The notes beneath the pieces were generated by a model that worked only from the letters and a program-made list of their open reading frames with translations, did not search any database and was not told the DNA's origin. Positions 58,731 to 64,000 of a DNA stretch of 64,000 nucleotides are shown piece by piece. Every line of letters starts with the position of its first letter. The stretch's first letter is position 1. The stretch spans positions 97,357,152 through 97,421,151 of the forward strand of contig OV050030.1 of assembly GCA_920105625.2 (NCBI GenBank), read 5' to 3'. The stretch comes from Clusia tigrina (lineage: Eukaryota > Arthropoda > Insecta > Diptera > Clusiidae). Made by a program: the position numbers and the translations under genes.

Positions 58731-59143
58731 TTTCTGCGCCTTTTTGACGTCAAATTGTATGATGTCCATACCTCGAGCTGCTGTAATAGCCAGTACTGTT
58801 CTAACAGAATCATACTTGTCAACAGGAGCGTAGATTTCACCTTAGTCGATCCATTGGGTTTGAGAGCATCCAACCGTGCTTTGAATCTGTCGATATCGCC
58901 ATTGGACATAAAGTTCTTTTTAAGAATCCAACTGTTGGTAATAAAAAGCATGCCGCTCGTTCGTTGAACCAAAATCCCTGTGTTCTTCCTTTGAAGAGAT
59001 TGTATTTCATCATTAATCGCCTCAATCCATTTGGCACAGTCTTCACTTGACATTGTCTCCTCTAGAGTTGATGGCTCTATGCACGCTACACACAATTTAG
59101 CTACAGCTTCTTCAGCAGCTTTTGTGTTATTTGCTCGCTCCAT
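58731..59143 (-). pseudogene. Copia RT N-terminal part
   Basis: The minus strand reads SSEDCAKWIEAINDEIQSLQ, WILKKNFMSNGDIDRFKARL and ALKPNGST, the start of copia RT (W..A...E..SL, then W..KxK..G...R.KARLVA). After a frame change, AARGMDIIQFDVKKA-like sequence is the first catalytic aspartate region. The gene is cut at 58730 by the gypsy. Confidence 0.8.
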
Positions 59144-60118
59144 AATTCATAAGGACTACGTGACGATTGCATTTTAGCCTCTTATCATGATTTCTCTATT
59201 TTATAGATGATTGGTGATTGAACGTTCTCAGCTTTTTGATCGCTGCTTTGCTTGAATTCGTAGAACTCATTGACTGCAATATATTTTCGTTGAATTTTAC
59301 GTCACGTCGGATGAGCACTTGTTTATTAATTGGATCAATAACTCTGTATGCTTTGCTTCCTCGTTATAGCCAACTAAAATGCCATGAACTGCATTTTTAT
59401 CCCACTTAGTACGCTGCTCTTTGGGAATATGGATGCATGCATCGCTTCACGAACATGTGCCACAGATGGCTTTTTATCAAATCATTTTTCGTACGGAGTA
59501 CGCTCGTAAATAACATTGGAAGCCGTTCTATTTTGCCAACTGCTGTGTGCGTTGCATCAGACCAGAAGTATAATAGTAAGTGCCTGTTATGAAGCATTGC
59601 TTTTGCACTTTGCAGCACGGTTCTATTTTGCCGCTCTATATAATCCATTTTGTTCAGGAGCCCTTGGTGTCGTTACTTCGTGCTTTATGTTGTTTTTCAA
59701 AAGCAGACCATTTACTTTCTCATTGCAAAACTCAAGGCCACCATCAGACCATATGAGCTTTATTTTATGTCCGTCTGCTTGTACATCGGCCAAAATCTGC
59801 ATCAACTTGCTTAAAACATCTGTTTTTTTCTTTACATATATACAAAAGAATATCGCGAATAATCATCCTTTAAGGATCCATTTGAAACGTCTCGCCTGTT
59901 TTCTTCGCTTGTTTAGCGCCAGAATTTGGAAAAGGGTTTCTATGCTGCTTACCGTAGACGCAGCCTTTACAAAATTGTCGCCCTTTTGATACATTCAAGC
60001 CACTCATGCTATAACATTACAGACTCTGTTGTCAACATGTTCACTGATGACGTCGATACTAACGACTCTATTTCGGCTGGGGTAAAACTCAGCGGGTTCC
60101 AGGGGTCGTATACAGAAA
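59144..60118 (-). pseudogene. Copia integrase
   Basis: From right to left: KGCVYGKQHRNPFPNSG-type CCHC end, IKLIWSDGGLEFCNEKVN with the second aspartate (59623-59805), TTPRAPEQNGLYRAAK whose VVER position is altered to LYRA, then DYIERQNRTVLQSAKAMLHN and YFWSDATHTAVG. Several frame changes are present. It would integrate copia cDNA. Confidence 0.75.
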
Positions 60119-60350
60119 TTAATGTTAGAAAGCGGGCGTGTACTTATATGTGGTATACTTTATTTAATTCATTTACCTAGTTACAATTGTTTATAATTTA
60201 ATTACTAATTTAATTTACACTAATTTATTAGTTTGGCTAAATTATTTAGAATTAAATGATTTTACTCTGCTAATTTAATTAACTTAAATATTTGGACTTG
60301 CTAATCGCTTGGGGCCTCGTCTGTGTGGTCGCGGTTGGCAGTGCTAGTCT

Positions 60351-60552
60351 CCGCGAGAATCGGTAGAACCATAAACTCGCGGTGCTGTACGTACGTATTA
60401 GTCTCCACGAGAATTGGTAGAACTATAAACTCGTGGGGCGGTCTTAGCGTTGGTATAAGTCACCACGAGAATCGGTAGAACCATAAGCTCGTGGGGCGGT
60501 CTTAGCGTTAGTATAAGTCACCACGAGAATCGGTAGAACCATAAACTCGTGG
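60351..60552. repeat. Four-unit hairpin array, period 54-58 bp
   Basis: Units at 60351, 60405, 60463 and 60521 are 32 bases each. Every unit has a seven-base stem, CCACGAG with CTCGTGG, except the first, which has CCGCGAG with CTCGCGG. The loop AATCGGTAGAACCATAAA is nearly constant. Spacers read GGCGGTCTTAGCGTTGGTAT. Confidence 0.88.
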
Positions 60553-60769
60553 GGCGGTCTTAGCGTTGGTATAAGTCTAGTCTTGTGTAAAGAGTATACT
60601 TTACCTTGGTGCTGAAGTCTTGCTGCGGTGTGTCTTGCCTGACTGCTGCTGGATCGGAGAGTGCCTCACTGTCCGGTTCGCTTCGCTTATATAGCGAAAG
60701 CTTGCCATGGGATCAGTGCTTGTTGTTATTGTGGTCCAGTTGTCCTTAGGCCACTTTCAACTGTGGCCT

Positions 60770-61375
60770 GATCGCTGCTGTTTTTTTTGTGTTGTTGTTG
60801 TTGTAGAAACATTTCTTCGTACTCTGCCTGTTTACAGCTTCCCGTTTGCGATCGGTTCGCGTATGTGTTATGCGCTCTCGTTGTCATCCGTGCTCCGCCT
60901 TCGGTCGCTGTAGTGTTGTTGTTGTTGCAGAGATTGGTTTGCACTCTGCCTGCTTACTGATTTGCGTGTGCGATCGGTTAGCGTGTGTGTGGTGCTCTTT
61001 CGTGTTTCTCTTTGTTACGCCTTCGATCTTGTGTTGTTGTTGCAATAAATATTTATTTGTATTCCGCCTGTTTACTGCTTTGCGCTTGCGATCGATTGAC
61101 GTGTTTCTGTTTCTCCATGTTCCGCCTTCGGTCGCTGTACTGTTGTTGTTGTTGTTGTTATAAATATTTATTTATACTCCGCCTGTTTACTGCCTTGCGC
61201 TTGCGATTGGTTGGCGTGTTTCTGTTTCTCCGTGTTGCGCCTTCGGTCGCTGTACTGTTGTTGTTGTTGTTGTTGTTATAAATATTTATTTGTACTCCGC
61301 CTGCTGAATGTGTTGTGTGTGGTTCTCTCTCGTTTTTCTCCGTGTTCCGCCTTTGGTCGCTGTAGTCTTCAGTAT
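60770..61375. repeat. GTT-rich tandem units in the solo LTR
   Basis: A unit of about 110-120 bases containing CGCCTTCGGTCGCTGTA, a GTTGTTGTT run and TATTTATTTGTACTCCGCC recurs about five times. Open frames over it are by-products of the repeat. Confidence 0.75.
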
Positions 61376-61649
61376 AACACTTTACGTTTCTGAGATCATT
61401 AAATCCTTTACGCTTATTGGTCAGATCGTCTGTGCGTAAATGTTTTGTTGTTGCATTTAGCGTGGGAGGTGGTTACTTTTTGTTAGGCTGTGGGATGTTG
61501 CATGCTGGGTATGAGTTCTGTGTGCGGAAAATACTTGTAATATTTTCCGTCCTCACAACATTCATGCGGTACAATAGGTTTTCACTTTTACCTTCATCTA
61601 TAACGTCATTGCATTTTATGAAATAAACATACACACTACCTTTCTCAAA

Positions 61650-61925
61650 TATGACTCTTGCGCCTTTTTCAGCTGTTATTGAAATTGAAATGAAATTTTT
61701 ATTGAGTTCTGGCGCCAGCAATACATTTTTTATAACAAAAATATCATTTTACTTGCCTTGACTTTTAATGTCTTTTTTGCCTTGTACTTTTAAACGCCGA
61801 CCGTCGCTGACATTACGTATTCATTTTTATTTAATTCTGTTTTAAAATTCTTAAACAGCTCCCTCTGGATCGACATATGAGCAGTGGCACCTGAATCTGC
61901 TTAAAAAATATTGTCGTGCTTAATA
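61650..61925 (-). pseudogene. Copia protease region
   Basis: Minus-strand frames near 61900 read KKADSGATAHMS-like around a DSGAT active site (ADSGATAHMSIQ), preceded by the gag knuckle, and continue to ENLLYRMN next to the solo LTR. It is broken by frame changes. Confidence 0.55.
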
Positions 61926-61929
61926 AAAT

Positions 61930-62690
61930 TTGTTGAAGTGTTTACATTGAAGAAATGTGCATTTTTATCAATCTGATCTGTTTGACGTTTATTTTTGCTT
62001 TCTACTTTTTGTAGTTCCAGTGAGTGAGGTTCGCTTCTTCTTTCTTCTCTGTTTTGTTGCTCCCTTTGAGGTTTTCTGCATTCTCTTGCCCAATGTCCCA
62101 ATTTATGACAATAATTGCATTTGGTATTTCGATTTTGGTTTCAAATATTATTGTTGCTGTATTTTCCTTTCTTACTGCGTAGAATGCATTCGGAGTAATA
62201 CTGCAACAACACATACTTAACAACTTGTTCGGTCAATCTTTTTATGTTTTGTTGTTCACGTTGCACTGCATACCATGCTGTACGTACATGATCGAATCTA
62301 ACTGGTATACTGCTTAAGATTTTGGCAATAATCATTGGTTGCTTTTGGTCCAAATCCATGTCTTTGAGCCTTTGTGCAATCGACATGACATTTGCAACGA
62401 AATCGACCACTTGTTCGTCATCTGCCATTTTTATGCTCATAAACTTCTTAAGCAGAACTTGTGCAGATTGTTAGCTTTTTTCAGCGTGTACTGCTTTAAG
62501 CTTTGACCAAATTTCCGCTGTCATTGAACATTCAGGGAGGTACTTCAGCTGCTCCAGCTCTAATCCTCTCACGATGAATGCCTGCGCTTCTCTATCTGTT
62601 TCGTCCCATTGTACGGCAGTTTGCTGTGTCCTGCTCCGCTGTACCCAGGATATACTCGTATGACTTTAATTTTTTTTCAGCCATGTATAT
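61930..62690 (-). pseudogene. Copia Gag
   Basis: The minus strand reads RGLELEQLKYLPECSMTAEI, MADDEQVVDFVANVMSIAQR and ILSSIPVRFDHVRTAW, the copia Gag helical region, then a knuckle with NWDIGQE and, one frame over, GHWARECRKPQ. Several stops are present. It forms the particle of copia. Confidence 0.75.
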
Positions 62691-62851
62691 TTCCATTTGA
62701 CGTCGGCAAAGTTGGAAATTCTTCATTTAGATTTTCGATAAAATCCGAAACAATTGCAGAGTCAATCGGAACCGTGTCGTCGCGGATGACAATTTCACTG
62801 TTCATAAAAGAATGTACTCAAAATCTATATGCGCACGCAATACGTTGTCAT

Positions 62852-62864
62852 CTGGGCCCATAAC
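62852..62864 (-). promoter_or_regulatory. Copia primer binding site
   Basis: The minus strand reads GTTATGGGCCCAG, complementary to an internal part of initiator tRNA-Met, the unusual half-tRNA primer site known for copia. It lies next to the LTR. Confidence 0.75.
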
Positions 62865-62865
62865 T

Positions 62866-63070
62866 TGTTAAGACAATTGAGATTTTATTCAAGATTACAG
62901 ATATACGATAAAAAGAAAAACAAGAGTGCTACAACCGAACAATGTGCAAGCCAAAACGGAAAGAAAAACTACTAAACTAACTATAGATATCTTTATGAAT
63001 GTGGCAGAAAGCAAAATATAAAGCTGCCAGATCTATTAAATTTATAGCACAAAAAGTGATCATCTCAACA
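62866..63070 (-). repeat. 5' LTR of copia (about 205 bp)
   Basis: Bounded by TGTTAAGA and TCTCAACA in plus orientation, an eight-base inverted end with one mismatch. The outer flank is AAATC. The other LTR was not found. Confidence 0.6.
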
Positions 63071-63170
63071 AAATCCTGTTGGCTATCCCTTATATGCACC
63101 TTACCAGCCTGACTGAGTACTGTAGTGCTCTGGGACACTGCAGTGAACAGTCAGGTAATATGAAGTCTAG

Positions 63171-64000
63171 CTAAGATTGGGGTACGACTCCACATGGTGC
63201 TTACGGGGAGCTCACCTTTATATGCTGCTCTCCTGTGGGTGACATGTAGCGCCGTATTCCAATCATAGTTAGGAGGTGTCTGGCGGTAGGCATAAAACGC
63301 TGGGGGTATGGTCCCTGAAGGAAAACCCAATATGGAGTTCCAAAAGAAGGAAAAAACTCGGGCTGGGATATCAGTCCAAACGTAGGTAGGAGAGGCAGCT
63401 GCTACCACCGACGGGCACAGTGAAGAAGTTAGTAACTGTGCCGCCAGTGGCTGCACTTCTGATAGGGTTGGAGAAGGCCCCAGTAGTCCGTAGAGACGCG
63501 GGCCACGACACAACACAACAATCGGTTGCCTGTGTCCTTGGGGACTCGGACCACGAAAGCGTTGCCAGCGTCAAAACTGCGGATGAAGATGGGCTTCTAC
63601 TCTCTCCGGAGCTCCCCGCAGGTGCCAGTTCCACAAAGCAAGGGCTTCGGCGAAAACCGAAAAGCAGAGAGGGAATGAAGGCGAACGCTGCATACAAGGC
63701 ACCGGTAAAGATCTGCGGTTGTCTAACATTGAAGTCGGACCTCACGAAAGAGGAGAAGGAAAGGTGGGCTTGGGTCAAAGAGATTGTGGAGAAGGGACGG
63801 GTCCACTTTGCAGGTAACCCAGGATGCACATCCTCGGATCCGAAGTTCGCAAATCGGACAAAGCGCCACAAAAAGCGAAGGCCCCTCCACTAAGGGGCAC
63901 AACCAAAAAGAAGAGGTTGCGGACAGAACCGAGTAGCCCCAGAGCTGCGGCTGCGGCTAGTGAAGTTGCCGAACGACATCTGATCGTGGGGATGATCGAC
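63171..64000 (+). pseudogene. LOA-like non-LTR ORF1, start (runs off the window)
   Basis: The frame 63420-63893 encodes a basic N-terminal region (LRRKPKSREGMKAN) followed by LTKEEKERWAWVKEIVEKGR and an Arg/Lys tail, features of LOA-like ORF1. A frame change near 63880 leads to ASEVAERHLIVGMID at the edge, the segment also seen at 12700. The sequence before 63420 may be leader and internal promoter. The rest is outside. Confidence 0.6.

Larger units (their letters stand above)
60123..61560 (-). mobile_element. Solo LTR (1.44 kb) inside copia
   Basis: Starts TGTTAGAAAGC and ends CCTCACAACA. It is flanked by TTAA (60119-60122) and TTCA (61561-61564), one mismatch. Removing it restores a continuous copia reading. 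It contains a hairpin array, GTT-rich tandem units and no coding sequence. The architecture resembles the LTR of gypsy element A although the sequences differ. Confidence 0.6.

Noticed and set aside
60707..61393. Several Cys/Val-rich plus-strand frames
   Set aside because: They follow GTT-rich tandem units within the solo LTR.

Overview
This window looks like transposon-dense, probably heterochromatic or pericentromeric, DNA of a higher fly. The mixture of Ty3/gypsy, errantivirus, copia, LOA-like and Jockey-like non-LTR elements, a BED-type hAT and mariners is typical of Diptera. A DD41D (rosa-type) mariner, a family first described in tephritid fruit flies, makes a tephritid-like host the best guess. 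I found no intact conserved host gene. The only clear host gene is a decayed copy of a PPP1R14-type phosphatase-1 inhibitor gene (31460-31849). Almost everything else is mobile DNA, mostly broken and inserted into other mobile DNA.

Layout. 1-3596: a minus-strand Ty3/gypsy element running off the left edge (gag, protease, a chimeric ORF carrying foreign sequence, PBS, 1.05 kb LTR with tandem arrays). It appears to sit inside the integrase gene of a Polinton/Maverick. 3597-6366: the rest of that Polinton (integrase tail with chromodomain, minor and major capsid genes, all decayed). 6501-8957: an AT-rich accessory block with two paralogous secreted-protein genes (the second intact), 245 bp tandem repeats and a small TATA-driven, apparently spliced gene. 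9662-9884: a tRNA-derived SINE with target duplications. 12545-15370: LOA-like non-LTR remnants in both orientations, then a hairpin array and a long (TA)n. 16083-28335: a gypsy fragment (B) split by an 11 kb gypsy element (C, 17250-28313) whose 3' LTR contains a solo LTR. 28340-36625: dispersed GGGCGTGG repeats, a second gypsy B copy, the PPP1R14 pseudogene and a rosa-type mariner. 37596-39605: inverted Jockey ORF1 pieces and an LOA-like 3' end. 40700-41416: a deleted mariner. 41690-49372: a young errantivirus (300 bp LTRs, gag, pol, env) inserted in a (TA)n tract. About 50100-63070: one copia element taken apart by an LOA-like insertion (itself split by a hAT), a SAP-domain gypsy (53494-58726) and a solo LTR (60123-61560). 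63171-64000: the start of another LOA-like ORF1.

How the parts relate: the target-site duplications read here give a relative order of insertions (copia before LOA before hAT; copia before SAP-gypsy; gypsy B before gypsy C before solo LTR; GGGCGTGG repeat before rosa mariner). The most unusual signals are the Polinton-side secreted gene pair, hairpin arrays whose stems show paired substitutions, a hAT whose ends are packed with the DREF-type motif TATCGATA, and the chimeric gypsy ORF. All family names rest on motifs I can read; no database search was possible.
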